NCBI GenBank assembly: GCA_902535745.1
Contig: CACAUR010000005.1
Span: 1-64,000, forward strand
Direction: 5' to 3'
From: an uncultured Pelagibacteraceae bacterium
GTDB taxonomy: Bacteria; Pseudomonadota; Alphaproteobacteria; Pelagibacterales; Pelagibacteraceae
DNA: 64,000 nucleotides
How positions within the stretch are numbered: the first letter of the stretch is position 1; each line of letters begins with the position of its first letter. Below are positions 1 through 8,989 of this stretch, one piece after another. The notes beneath the pieces were generated by a model that was not told where the DNA came from, ran no database searches, and saw only the letters and a program-made list of their open reading frames with translations. The position numbers were made by a program, and so were the translations under genes.

Positions 1-7
1 CATAATT

Positions 8-592
8 TTAATGTTCCAGTAGCTTTTCTACACCGTTGGTGTATTTGGAAAATCTAGATCTTGGAAAGGGAAAGTCTTTCATCAGTTCGTTTAAATCTTT
101 TTTAAAAGAAGCTTTTAACTCAATTATTTGGTTTTTATCAATACCTAAAAATTTCCTGTGCTTTGTAAAGTAATTTATATCATTATCTATGGTAACTCTA
201 ATGTCTCTATATTTAAAATAATCCCTAGTATACTCAACATAAAGGACTGGCTTGCATGAGCCATAGTCTTTGTCGAAGAAACCCAAATTTTTCATATTAT
301 TAGTTTTTTTTAAGTCTATTTGATTACTCGTTTTGTATCTACCCTCCGTACTAGATATTTTTATTTCTAAAAAATTTCTATCATCCTCGTACCTTCTCAA
401 TCTAATTTTTTTTCTTGGTAGACATCCTTCAATTGAGTCATTAAACATTTCAAATTTATCATTATCAAAATAAAGATTGTTGATTTTTCTTGTTTCAAAA
501 ATTTTTGAAGCCCCTTTTGATATCAGATATTCTTTAAACTCAGATAATTGATATTTATTTATCAAAAGTTTTTCTTCTATTCTAAAACTCAT
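8..592 (-). CDS. VTC-domain protein (polyphosphate polymerase-like)
   Basis: This 194-aa protein fits the VTC domain, the triphosphate-tunnel fold found in yeast vacuolar transporter chaperone 4, which makes polyphosphate from ATP. Visible landmarks are the N-terminal RIEEKLLI strand, the basic KKIRLRRYE strand, FLEIKIS (an E-x-K strand), the YVEYTRDYF strand and a late IIELKAS strand. Alternating charged residues of this kind line the tunnel. It is the last gene of a minus-strand operon, 5 bp after the CotH-like gene. VTC, CotH and DUF4956 proteins are known to co-occur in bacteria. Whether it makes polyphosphate or acts on another triphosphate cannot be told from sequence. Confidence 0.75.
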   Translation of the reverse strand: MSFRIEEKLLINKYQLSEFKEYLISKGASKIFETRKINNLYFDNDKFEMFNDSIEGCLPRKKIRLRRYEDDRNFLEIKISSTEGRYKTSNQIDLKKTNNMKNLGFFDKDYGSCKPVLYVEYTRDYFKYRDIRVTIDNDINYFTKHRKFLGIDKNQIIELKASFKKDLNELMKDFPFPRSRFSKYTNGVEKLLEH

Positions 593-597
593 AATTT

Positions 598-2925
598 TTA
601 TTTAATCATTGTATTCAAGGTTTTTATTTGTGAAAACTTATCTGTCTCAACGTTACTTTCAGAATTCTCGCAGCTAAAATTTTCTACACTTATAAAACCA
701 CCAAAAAATTCTTGTTTCTTTTTATATGCAGCTAGACAAATTTCTAGATTTTGTGAATTATTATTAATTACTTTTACAATAGATCCATCCTTAGAAGCTA
801 TTCCCATTTTTGAATCTTTTATATTAATTTCATTTGTAGTCAGTATAGATCTCTCACCCACCGAAAGTGCTTTATCTCCACAATTACTTAAATTAAATTG
901 ATTTATATCATAATTGCCGAAAGAAAAATCAGCACAATCATTTTTTGAATTATTTATATAAATATCATTTATATTTACTTTAGAAAAATCTAAATCAAGA
1001 GCGTCACTATACGCTTCAGTAACTTTAATTTCTTTTATCTCACCACTCGAATTGATTAAATTGATGGTGTCTTCACATGCTCCATTTGAACCGTTTATTT
1101 CCACATTTTCAAACTTTATATTTATAAAAGACAAACAACCAGTAAGGCCGTAATCATTTATTGAGCTCGACTGTACTTTGTCAAAATCATTTACTTTCAA
1201 GCCAATAAAATTAATGTTAATTTTATTTAATCCCCCATTAATAAAGTAAGCTCTAGCAAAAGGAGTTTTTTGATAGATATCTAAATTATTTTGATCTTCA
1301 TTAAACTTAACCTCTATATTTTCATCATGATAAAAATCTGCATTTTTAATTCTTAATTTTTTGTAATTGTTATTTTGATTTTTTTTATTGAGATTTTCTT
1401 TTATACCAATGTATTGATAAATTGTATCATTTTTAATGAGTTCATCAGAAATAAGTTTTAAAACTTCTTCTTTTTGAAGATTAATTTTTTCACATTTTAA
1501 ATCTTCTATATTACATAATAAATAGTCTTCATTAAAATTATTATAAACAACTTTTAAATTTTTGTTTTCAGTCTTTGTTTTACGCAAAGCATCAAAATAG
1601 TTTTTCACCAGCGTATTTTTAATATCCTCAGGTGCAAAATTTTTATTAGATACATATTTTTTTAAAATCATTAAATTATTTGATAATTTTTTGAAAAATA
1701 GCTCAACCTCATTTTTTGAAAGGCTTCCTCCCGATCCTAAGAATTTTTTATATAAAATACCTTTATCTAAATTTTGAATCTTTATATGAGCTTTTTTTAC
1801 ATTTTCTAGATCAATAATTGTAAAATCATAATTCTTGTCATTAAACATTTCCATCTGGCTAACAGCTTCATCAATCACTATATCTCCGTCATAATAAACT
1901 GGCTCAAAATACTCACCAAGTGAATTCCAATGAAACTTCCTATTGTGCGGAGACATTCCATGTCTTGCTCCCACAGCATACATTAAGGAGCTAAAAACTC
2001 CCAATTTTTCCGATCCAACACTATTTTCGTTGCTTAAAACATTTTCGTTTAAATTATAATGTGAGATATTTACTGGACCTAATGTCATTTCTTCAATCCA
2101 CTTTAAGTAGACCTTGTTCAATTCAGTTAAAGCCTTATTTGATATTTGAAAGTGATTTTCAGATTTTCTTGCCCAATTAGAATTGGTAATTCTTGCAACC
2201 TGATTATCAAGTCCTGAATTAAAAAAAGGATTGTTATTTTCTAGGAAAGTGAACATATATCTCTCACTTCCTTCTAACAGTGGTCCTTCAACTCTTTTAT
2301 TGTATTCCAACATTTCTTTTCTAACTTTTTCTTGAAATAACATTTTTTTTTCAAGATTATTTACTTTTACATCCACTAAAAAAGTTCTAGGAGCCAGTAT
2401 ATCTATTTCACTCAAAAATTTTGTAAAAAGTATTTCATAATTCGGATCTTTCCTTGTTTCTGGAATGAAAAGTTTAAAATCCACTATTCCATTAATATTT
2501 CCTTTATCTAGTTTAACATCTAGTGAGGTAAAGAAGTTTCCATCGATTATTTGTATATGATCTTTAAGGTCGCCACTTAACCTTACTCTACCTTTATGTG
2601 CGCAAACAATGTTATCTTTATAAAAAGCCTTAACAGTAGCTACGAATCTTCTTTTATTTTTCTTTTTTAAGACACTATTATTAGCAAATTGATTTTCTTT
2701 TTTTTCTCGTTCAACCAAAACTTCAAAAATATTCGAGTACCAATTTCTAGACTGCTTAATTTCAATTATAATGTTTTCAGGTGTTGAATTAAAAACTTTT
2801 TGTGCTTGAGAATTATCTAAAAAAGAATAACAATTATTTTCTTGTGAATAAGAATAATTTGACAAAAGAAAGAAAAGAAAAATTGTATTTATCAATATCA
2901 AACATTTTCTAAACATATGAGACAT
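598..2925 (-). CDS. Secreted CotH-like kinase-fold protein with C-terminal beta-helix
   Basis: A 775-aa exported protein. Residues 1-28 form a signal peptide (basic start, then LILINTIFLFFLLSNYSYS). Residues about 90-480 resemble the CotH family of atypical kinases: a GRVRLSGDLKDHI strand near the start and, later, HNRKFHWNSLGEY followed by YYDGDIVID, which looks like the catalytic-loop and metal-binding part. Residues about 530-760 are short repeated Asn/Ile-rich strands typical of a right-handed parallel beta-helix. The gene starts inside the end of the DUF4956 gene (17-bp overlap) and is followed by the VTC gene. The CotH assignment is by motif and context, so the kinase role is tentative. 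Confidence 0.6.
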   Translation of the reverse strand: MSHMFRKCLILINTIFLFFLLSNYSYSQENNCYSFLDNSQAQKVFNSTPENIIIEIKQSRNWYSNIFEVLVEREKKENQFANNSVLKKKNKRRFVATVKAFYKDNIVCAHKGRVRLSGDLKDHIQIIDGNFFTSLDVKLDKGNINGIVDFKLFIPETRKDPNYEILFTKFLSEIDILAPRTFLVDVKVNNLEKKMLFQEKVRKEMLEYNKRVEGPLLEGSERYMFTFLENNNPFFNSGLDNQVARITNSNWARKSENHFQISNKALTELNKVYLKWIEEMTLGPVNISHYNLNENVLSNENSVGSEKLGVFSSLMYAVGARHGMSPHNRKFHWNSLGEYFEPVYYDGDIVIDEAVSQMEMFNDKNYDFTIIDLENVKKAHIKIQNLDKGILYKKFLGSGGSLSKNEVELFFKKLSNNLMILKKYVSNKNFAPEDIKNTLVKNYFDALRKTKTENKNLKVVYNNFNEDYLLCNIEDLKCEKINLQKEEVLKLISDELIKNDTIYQYIGIKENLNKKNQNNNYKKLRIKNADFYHDENIEVKFNEDQNNLDIYQKTPFARAYFINGGLNKININFIGLKVNDFDKVQSSSINDYGLTGCLSFINIKFENVEINGSNGACEDTINLINSSGEIKEIKVTEAYSDALDLDFSKVNINDIYINNSKNDCADFSFGNYDINQFNLSNCGDKALSVGERSILTTNEINIKDSKMGIASKDGSIVKVINNNSQNLEICLAAYKKKQEFFGGFISVENFSCENSESNVETDKFSQIKTLNTMIK

Positions 2926-3524
2926 CTATTTTAGTAATCTCATTTCTTTCTTTAATAGAATCTTTAAAACTATTAAGTTCTTTAGAATTTTCAAAGGATA
3001 ATCGATAAATATACTCATTTGAGTCTTTTAGAACTACCATGTTTTTAATATTTTGGTTTTTTTCAATATCTTCCATTGATTTAGATGAATATATCTCAAT
3101 TGTATTAAGTGACATGCCTTCATTAAATGAGACATTATAAAAAGGTTTGCTAAAAAATTTTTTCAAAATAAACTGGCTTACTCTAGTTCCACCTATTACC
3201 AACAAACATGTTGCAACCAAAATATAAGCAAAATCCATATTTACACTTGCTGCAATTCCAATTGTAATTAAAACAAAATACATTACCAATTCTAACGCGC
3301 TTTTAACTGGATTACGAAATCTTACAATTGACAAAGCACCAATCATTCCAAGTGATAATGCAATGTTACCTGTTATTGTTTTTTGTAATTACATATGTAA
3401 CAACTGGTAAAATTAGAAAAGCTATAGTTTGTTGATATGTTTTAACCCAATTTTGACCAGTTATACTTAAGGAGAATCTAAGAACTAATCCTGAAAGTAT
3501 TAAGAAAACGATATTTTCAATCAT
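2909..3524 (-). pseudogene. DUF4956 membrane protein, frameshifted
   Basis: The ORF track shows only 145 aa (2909-3346), but the protein continues upstream in another frame. From the ATG at 3524 the reading is MIENIVFLILSGLVLRFS..., which hits a stop after TYVITKNNNR. Removing one base from the six-T run at 3379-3384 (plus strand) joins it as TYVITKTITGNIALSLGMIGALSIVRFRNP. That is the DUF4956 hallmark (a GALSIVRFR loop after membrane helices), giving about 204 aa in all. The 616-nt span is 3x205+1, consistent with one extra base. It is the first gene of the DUF4956-CotH-VTC operon. Function is unknown; the family is membrane-bound. An artefact or tolerated slippage is possible. Confidence 0.7.
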
Positions 3525-3576
3525 AGAATGATTATACAAATTTATTAGTTAGATTAAACAAATTAAAGGTGTTGTT

Positions 3577-3653
3577 TGGTGCGCCTGCTAGGAGTCGAAC
3601 CCAGAACCTCCTGGTCCGTAGCCAAGCGCTCTATCCAGTTGAGCTACAGGCGC
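3577..3653 (-). tRNA. tRNA-Arg (anticodon ACG)
   Basis: The minus strand folds as a full cloverleaf. The acceptor stem is GCGCCTG/CAGGCGC and the D-arm is GCTC/GAGC with a canonical GG. The anticodon stem is CTTGG/CCAGG with loop CTACGGA (anticodon ACG, read as ICG). The T-loop is TTCGACT, the discriminator is A and the CCA is encoded. It lies between the DUF4956 operon and the thiolase gene. Confidence 0.97.
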
Positions 3654-3715
3654 TTAATTTAAAAAATAATCATATTTAATAATGTAATTTTTTTATAATT
3701 AATTATTCTATATTA

Positions 3716-4822
3716 ATGTCAAAAAATTCTAAAGATATTGTTTTTGTTGCAGCTAAAAGATCAGCTATAGGAAGATACAAAGGCATTTACAAAGATCTAC
3801 AAGCACACAATTTAGGGTCATTAGTAATCAAAAGTTTAATTAGTAAAACGAAATTAGAAGTGGATAAAATTGATGAGGTAATATTAGGCCAAGTGTTAAC
3901 TGGGTCCTGTGGACAAAATCCAGCAAGGCAAGCAGCTTTAAATTCTGGAATTCCAAAAGAAAAAACTGCAATAATTATTAATCAAGTGTGTGGGTCTGGA
4001 CTTAGATCTATTGTAAATGGATATCAGTCATTAATAACAAATTCTGCTAACTTTATAATTGCTGGTGGTCAAGAAAGTATGACTAATTCACTGTATGATC
4101 AGATGATGAAAGATGGTTTGACGGATGCTTTTTATAATTACCACATGGGTGTTACAGCTGAAAATGTTGCTGTAAAATATAATATATCAAGACAAGAACA
4201 AGATGAATTTGCACATGAGTCTCAACAGAAAGCTAATGAAGCAATAAATAAAAAAAAGTTTGATAACGAAATTATTAACGATGATACCGATGAACATCCA
4301 AGAACTGGAATTACAATAAACGACCTATCGAAATTAAATTCTGTATTTAAAGAAAATGGAACTGTCACTCCCGGAAATTCATCCGGTATCAACGACGGAG
4401 CGGCTGCAGTAGTTTTAACCACAAGAGAATTAGCAGAAAAACATAATTTAGAAATTTTAGGAAAGATTAAATCTTGGGCAACCTGTGGTGTTGATCCATC
4501 AATGATGGGGTTAGGACCAATACCTTCTTCTAACAAAGCTCTTCAAAAAGCGAAATGGAATATAAAAGATTTGGACTTAGTTGAAATTAATGAAGCCTTC
4601 GCTGCTCAAAGTATTGCTGTAATTAAAGAGTTAAAAATTCCTAAAGAAAAAGTAAATGTGAATGGTGGAGCAATAGCGCTCGGTCATCCGATAGGTGCTT
4701 CAGGAGCAAGAATTGTTGTTACACTTTTAAATGAATTAAAAAAAATAAGTGGAAAAAAAGGCTTGGCAACATTATGCATCGGAGGAGGGATGGGAATTTC
4801 GATGTGTATAGAAAAAGATTAA
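3716..4822 (+). CDS. Thiolase family acetyl-CoA acetyltransferase, short form
   Basis: Thiolase, condensing or cleaving acetoacetyl-CoA. All catalytic motifs are present: nucleophile Cys92 in NQVCGSGLR, the NEAFAAQ motif, His in GGAIALGHPIGASGAR, and the second Cys in LCIGGGMGISM. At 368 aa it is about 25 residues shorter than usual (about 390-393 aa). Two segments of the mid-protein loop domain are missing relative to the family pattern: the region after GGQESM, where LPGSR...GD would normally stand, and the stretch after FDNEII. Both gaps are in frame and the surrounding sequence is intact, so the gene looks functional. It stands alone on the plus strand after tRNA-Arg, and the substrate range is unknown. 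Confidence 0.9.
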   Translation: MSKNSKDIVFVAAKRSAIGRYKGIYKDLQAHNLGSLVIKSLISKTKLEVDKIDEVILGQVLTGSCGQNPARQAALNSGIPKEKTAIIINQVCGSGLRSIVNGYQSLITNSANFIIAGGQESMTNSLYDQMMKDGLTDAFYNYHMGVTAENVAVKYNISRQEQDEFAHESQQKANEAINKKKFDNEIINDDTDEHPRTGITINDLSKLNSVFKENGTVTPGNSSGINDGAAAVVLTTRELAEKHNLEILGKIKSWATCGVDPSMMGLGPIPSSNKALQKAKWNIKDLDLVEINEAFAAQSIAVIKELKIPKEKVNVNGGAIALGHPIGASGARIVVTLLNELKKISGKKGLATLCIGGGMGISMCIEKD

Positions 4823-4935
4823 TATTTGAGTGATTTATAATATTTATTTAGAATAATATTTTGCACCCAAATTTTTGCGTCTAAATTTTTATAATTAGGC
4901 TTTTTCTTAATAAAATTAATAAATATTTTTAACAT
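4819..4935 (-). CDS. Possible 38-aa small protein
   Basis: An ATG at 4935 opens a 38-codon frame on the minus strand (MLKIFINFIKKKPNYKNLDA..., ending in NKYYKSLKY). It overlaps the thiolase stop codon tail-to-tail by 4 bp. It fills most of an otherwise empty 188-bp gap, and its Lys/Asn/Tyr-rich make-up with internal Trp and Asp reads like a real SAR11 protein. No family is recognised. Chance ORFs of this size are common in A+T-rich DNA, so confidence is low. Confidence 0.3.
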   Translation of the reverse strand: MLKIFINFIKKKPNYKNLDAKIWVQNIILNKYYKSLKY

Positions 4936-5010
4936 ATGCTAATTAACTCATTTTAGGATGACGAAAAAAAGATATAAATATGTTAAAATATTGATCTTTG
5001 AAAAATATAG

Positions 5011-8000
5011 ATGAAAAAAGACATTCTAGTACCTGATATAGGAGATTTTGATAACGTAGAAATCATAGAAGTTCTTGTAAAAGAGGGTCAAAAAATTCAA
5101 AAAAATGATTCTATTGTTACACTTGAAAGTGATAAATCAAGCGTAGAAGTTCCAAGCACAGAAGAGGGCGAAGTATTAAAAATTTTAGTAAAAGTTGGTG
5201 ATAAAGTTTCAAAGGGAGATAAACTGGTAGAAATTCAATCTGCTTCTGAAAAAAAACCTGAACCTGAAAAAAAAGAAGTCAAAAATTTAGATATTCCTAA
5301 AGATACTGAAAAAATAATTGTAGACGCAGAAAAATCTCAAAAAGCAGAACAAGAAAAACCTGTTGAAACACAAACTATAAGCCAAGAGAAAAAGAAACCA
5401 ACCAGAAATATTGAAATAATATCTGATGGCAATGATTTAGATCCAACTGAAACTAAAGAGTGGCTAGAGTCTTTATCTGCAGTCCTTCAAAATGACGGTA
5501 AAGAAAGAGCTCAATATTTAATAAAACAATTAATTGAACATTCTTATAAAGAAGGCTCAGATTTAGTCTTATCTCGAAATACACCTTACATAAATACTAT
5601 TCCTCCTGAAGAGGATAAAAAATCTCCAGGGGATCAAAACATTGAAAGAAAAATAAGATCTTTAATTAGATGGAATGCAGCTGCAATGGTTGTACGAGCT
5701 AATAAAAAAAACCCTGATCTTGGCGGTCATATAGGAACCTTTGCTTCAGCTGCAACATTATATGACGTTGGTATGAATCATTTTTGGAGAGCAAAAAATA
5801 ATAAGTTTGGTGGAGATTTAATATATTTCCAAGGTCATAGTGCTCCTGGAATTTATGCAAGATCTTTTTTAGAGGGAAGATTAACTGAGAAACAATTAGA
5901 CTCTTTTAGACAGGAGGTCTTACCAGGTGGTTTGTCTTCTTATCCTCATCCTTGGCTTATGCCGAACTACTGGCAGTTTCCAACTGTATCAATGGGTCTT
6001 GGTCCAATGTTAGCGATCTACCAAGCAAGATTTATGAAATATTTAATTAATAGAGGTTTGATTAAAGATGAGAATAGAAAAGTTTGGGCCTTTTTAGGAG
6101 ATGGGGAAATGGATGAACCAGAGTCTTTAGGTGCAATTGGATTAGCATCCAGAGAAAAATTAGACAACCTAATATTTGTGGTTAACTGCAATCTTCAAAG
6201 ATTAGATGGACCCGTTAGAGGCAATGGAAAGATAATTCAGGAACTTGAGGGAATTTTTAGAGGAGCCGGTTGGAACGTATTAAAGGTGATATGGGGATCC
6301 TACTGGGACCAATTATTAGCAAAAGATAAAACAGGTTTATTGGTAAAAAGAATGAATGAAGCTGTTGATGGTGAGTATCAAGCATTTAAGGCGAAGGGCG
6401 GCGCATATGTAAGAGACAAATTTTTTGGAAAATACAAAGAATTAAAAGAAATGGTCTCCAGCTTAACCGATAGAGATATATGGAAGCTTAATCGAGGAGG
6501 CCATGATCCACATAAAGTGTATTCAGCTTACCATAGAGCAGTAGAAAATAAAGGTAGTCCAACAGTGATCATTGCCAAAACTATCAAAGGTTATGGAATG
6601 GGTAAATCTGGGGAAAGTATTAATACCACACATCAACAAAAAAAATTGGACGTAGACGATTTACTTTATTACAGAGATCGATTTGATGTTCCATTAAATG
6701 ACGAGCAGGTAAAAAATATTGAATACTACAGACCAAAAGAAGACGCACAAGAAATAAAATATTTAAAGGAGAGAAGACTTCAACTTGGAGGTTTCATTCC
6801 TGAAAGATCATCTTTTGCCAAATCAATTAAAGTTCCTCCAAAAGATATCTTTGATGTGATGAAACAATCAACAGGTACTAAAGAAATGTCGACGACTATG
6901 GCACTGGTTAGAATGTTAACAAACCTCTTAAGAGATAAAAATGTTTCACCTAAATTAGTTCCTATAATTCCTGATGAGGCTAGAACATTTGGTATGGAGG
7001 GCTTTTTTCAAAAAATTGGTATTTACGCGCATGAAGGTCAAAAGTATGAGCCTGTGGACTCGAAACTACTTTCATCTTACAGGGAAGATAAATCAGGACA
7101 GGTGTTAGAGGAGGGAATAACAGAGGCAGGTTCCATGTCATCTTGGATAGCAGCAGGGACATCATACACTAATCATGATATAGATATGATACCAATATAT
7201 TTGTTCTATTCAATGTTTGGTTTTCAAAGAGTCGGTGATTTCGCCTGGGCTGCAGGTGATAGTCAGGCAAGAGGATTTCTTATAGGAGCTACATCTGGGA
7301 GAACAACTTTGGCTGGAGAAGGATTACAACATCAAGATGGACATAGCCATCTACTTGCTTCCACAATACCAAATTGTGTTTCCTATGACCCAACCTATGC
7401 TTATGAGTTAGCTGTAATATTCAGAGATGGTTTAAGAAGAATGTATGAAAAAAAGGAAAATGTTTTTTATTATATTACAACAATGAATGAAAATTATCCG
7501 CATCCAGCAATACCAAAAGATAAAAATATTGAAGAAGCAATCTTAAAAGGAATGTATAAAATTAAACAAATTTCAAAAAACAAAAAAACAAAAATTCAAC
7601 TATTAGGATCTGGAACTATTTTAAGAGAAATGATGCAGGCGGCGGACATATTAGACAAAGATTTTAAAATTGATTGTGATGTGTGGAGTGTGACAAGTTT
7701 TAATGAATTAAGAAAAGACGGTATGGAAGTGGAGAGATTTAATCTTTTAAACCCAAATGAAAAACCTAAAAATACATATGTTGAAAATTGTTTAAAAGAT
7801 GCCGAAGGCCCTATATTGGCTGCATCAGACTATATGAGAATTACATCAGATCAAATAAGACCTTTTACTAACAAAAGTTTTTATTCGCTAGGAACAGATG
7901 GATATGGAAGAAGTGATAGTAGAGAAAAACTAAGAAATTTCTTTGAGGTTGATAAAAAATATATCGTTACTTATGCTTTAAGTGTTTTAGCAAAAGAACA

Positions 8001-8082
8001 ATTAATCCCCTCAAAATATGCAGAACAAGCTATTAAGAAATATAACATTGATAAAAATAAACCTATACCTACAAAATTATAA
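5011..8082 (+). CDS. aceE: Pyruvate dehydrogenase E1 (homodimeric type) with N-terminal lipoyl domain
   Basis: E1 oxidatively decarboxylates pyruvate and passes the acetyl group to a lipoyl arm. This 1023-aa protein has an extra module. Residues 1-78 are a biotinyl/lipoyl domain with the lipoyl-lysine turn ESDKSSVEVPS (Lys42). Residues about 80-135 are a flexible Lys/Glu/Pro linker. The rest is a complete AceE, with the thiamine-diphosphate motif GDGEMDEPE ending in NCNLQ and the transketolase-like C-terminal half. Typical AceE is about 890 aa with no lipoyl domain. The E2 gene starts 2 bp after the stop and lacks a lipoyl domain, so the swinging arm appears to have moved onto E1. No E3 (lpd) gene is in the window. 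Confidence 0.95.
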   Translation: MKKDILVPDIGDFDNVEIIEVLVKEGQKIQKNDSIVTLESDKSSVEVPSTEEGEVLKILVKVGDKVSKGDKLVEIQSASEKKPEPEKKEVKNLDIPKDTEKIIVDAEKSQKAEQEKPVETQTISQEKKKPTRNIEIISDGNDLDPTETKEWLESLSAVLQNDGKERAQYLIKQLIEHSYKEGSDLVLSRNTPYINTIPPEEDKKSPGDQNIERKIRSLIRWNAAAMVVRANKKNPDLGGHIGTFASAATLYDVGMNHFWRAKNNKFGGDLIYFQGHSAPGIYARSFLEGRLTEKQLDSFRQEVLPGGLSSYPHPWLMPNYWQFPTVSMGLGPMLAIYQARFMKYLINRGLIKDENRKVWAFLGDGEMDEPESLGAIGLASREKLDNLIFVVNCNLQRLDGPVRGNGKIIQELEGIFRGAGWNVLKVIWGSYWDQLLAKDKTGLLVKRMNEAVDGEYQAFKAKGGAYVRDKFFGKYKELKEMVSSLTDRDIWKLNRGGHDPHKVYSAYHRAVENKGSPTVIIAKTIKGYGMGKSGESINTTHQQKKLDVDDLLYYRDRFDVPLNDEQVKNIEYYRPKEDAQEIKYLKERRLQLGGFIPERSSFAKSIKVPPKDIFDVMKQSTGTKEMSTTMALVRMLTNLLRDKNVSPKLVPIIPDEARTFGMEGFFQKIGIYAHEGQKYEPVDSKLLSSYREDKSGQVLEEGITEAGSMSSWIAAGTSYTNHDIDMIPIYLFYSMFGFQRVGDFAWAAGDSQARGFLIGATSGRTTLAGEGLQHQDGHSHLLASTIPNCVSYDPTYAYELAVIFRDGLRRMYEKKENVFYYITTMNENYPHPAIPKDKNIEEAILKGMYKIKQISKNKKTKIQLLGSGTILREMMQAADILDKDFKIDCDVWSVTSFNELRKDGMEVERFNLLNPNEKPKNTYVENCLKDAEGPILAASDYMRITSDQIRPFTNKSFYSLGTDGYGRSDSREKLRNFFEVDKKYIVTYALSVLAKEQLIPSKYAEQAIKKYNIDKNKPIPTKL

Positions 8083-8084
8083 TT

Positions 8085-8981
8085 ATGTTTAATAGAATAC
8101 TCGCTACTCCAAAAGTAAGAAAATTTGCACGTGAATTAGGGGCTGATATATCTAACTTAAAAGGGTCTGAAAGAAACGGGAGAATAACGGAGGAAGATGT
8201 CAAAAATTTTATAAAAAATTCTAAAAAGAGCATACCAGTAAAAGAAACCCAAAAACCAGAACCTAAAAAAAAATTAGTTGATCACTCTGAATTTGGCGAA
8301 ATAGAAATTGTTGAAATGCCAAGAGTAAAAAAGCTTGCAGCACCGTTGTTATCCGAATCTTGGAGAACTATTCCACATGTTACACATCATGATGAAGCTG
8401 ATGTTACTGAACTTGAAAACTTCCGAAAAAATTTAAAGGATGGTTACACAGGTGAGCAAAAGAAAATTACCCCACTTGCTTTTATAATTAAGGCATTGGT
8501 GAAAAGTATGATGAAATATCCTGTATTTAATTCATCAATAAAAGATGAAGAAAATTATCAAATTATATTAAAAAAATATTTCCATATTGGTATTGCGGTA
8601 GATACTCCACATGGTCTTATGGTACCTAAAATAAGAGATGCTGACAAATTTAAAATATCTGACTTATCACAAAAATTAAAAGAAGTAAGTGATAAATGTA
8701 GAAATTTAAAAATTGATAAAAAAGAATTTCAAGGTGGTTCAATAACTATCACTAGTCTTGGTGGGATAGGTGGAACATTTTTTACGCCTATAATAAATCC
8801 ACCTGAGGTAGCCATATTAGGAATTGGAAAAATATTTCAAAAAGATAAAAGTGACAAACTTATTCTCCCGCTGTCATTATCCTATGATCACAGAATTATT
8901 AACGGAGCAGATGCTGCAAGATTTTGTAATGAGATTAAAGAAAACTTGGGTAAAAATTTTGCCTACAACCTCTCAATATAA
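8085..8981 (+). CDS. Dihydrolipoyl acyltransferase (E2) without lipoyl domain
   Basis: A 298-aa E2 core. Residues about 5-45 are a peripheral-subunit-binding domain (ATPKVRKFARELGADISNL, then GRITEEDVKNFI). Residues about 75-298 are the catalytic trimer domain, ending with the active-site motif SLSYDHRIINGADAARF. Ordinary E2 proteins begin with one to three lipoyl domains; here there is none. It cannot have been cut off by mis-annotation, because the E1 stop codon is only 2 bp upstream. It presumably accepts acetyl groups from the lipoyl domain fused to E1 and transfers them to CoA. It is co-transcribed with the E1 gene. Confidence 0.93.
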   Translation: MFNRILATPKVRKFARELGADISNLKGSERNGRITEEDVKNFIKNSKKSIPVKETQKPEPKKKLVDHSEFGEIEIVEMPRVKKLAAPLLSESWRTIPHVTHHDEADVTELENFRKNLKDGYTGEQKKITPLAFIIKALVKSMMKYPVFNSSIKDEENYQIILKKYFHIGIAVDTPHGLMVPKIRDADKFKISDLSQKLKEVSDKCRNLKIDKKEFQGGSITITSLGGIGGTFFTPIINPPEVAILGIGKIFQKDKSDKLILPLSLSYDHRIINGADAARFCNEIKENLGKNFAYNLSI

Positions 8982-8989
8982 TTAACTAA

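Noticed and set aside
548-901. 117-aa plus-strand ORF opposite the CotH-like gene
   Set aside because: Antisense shadow with Phe/Ser-rich composition; the minus-strand gene has a signal peptide and domain motifs.
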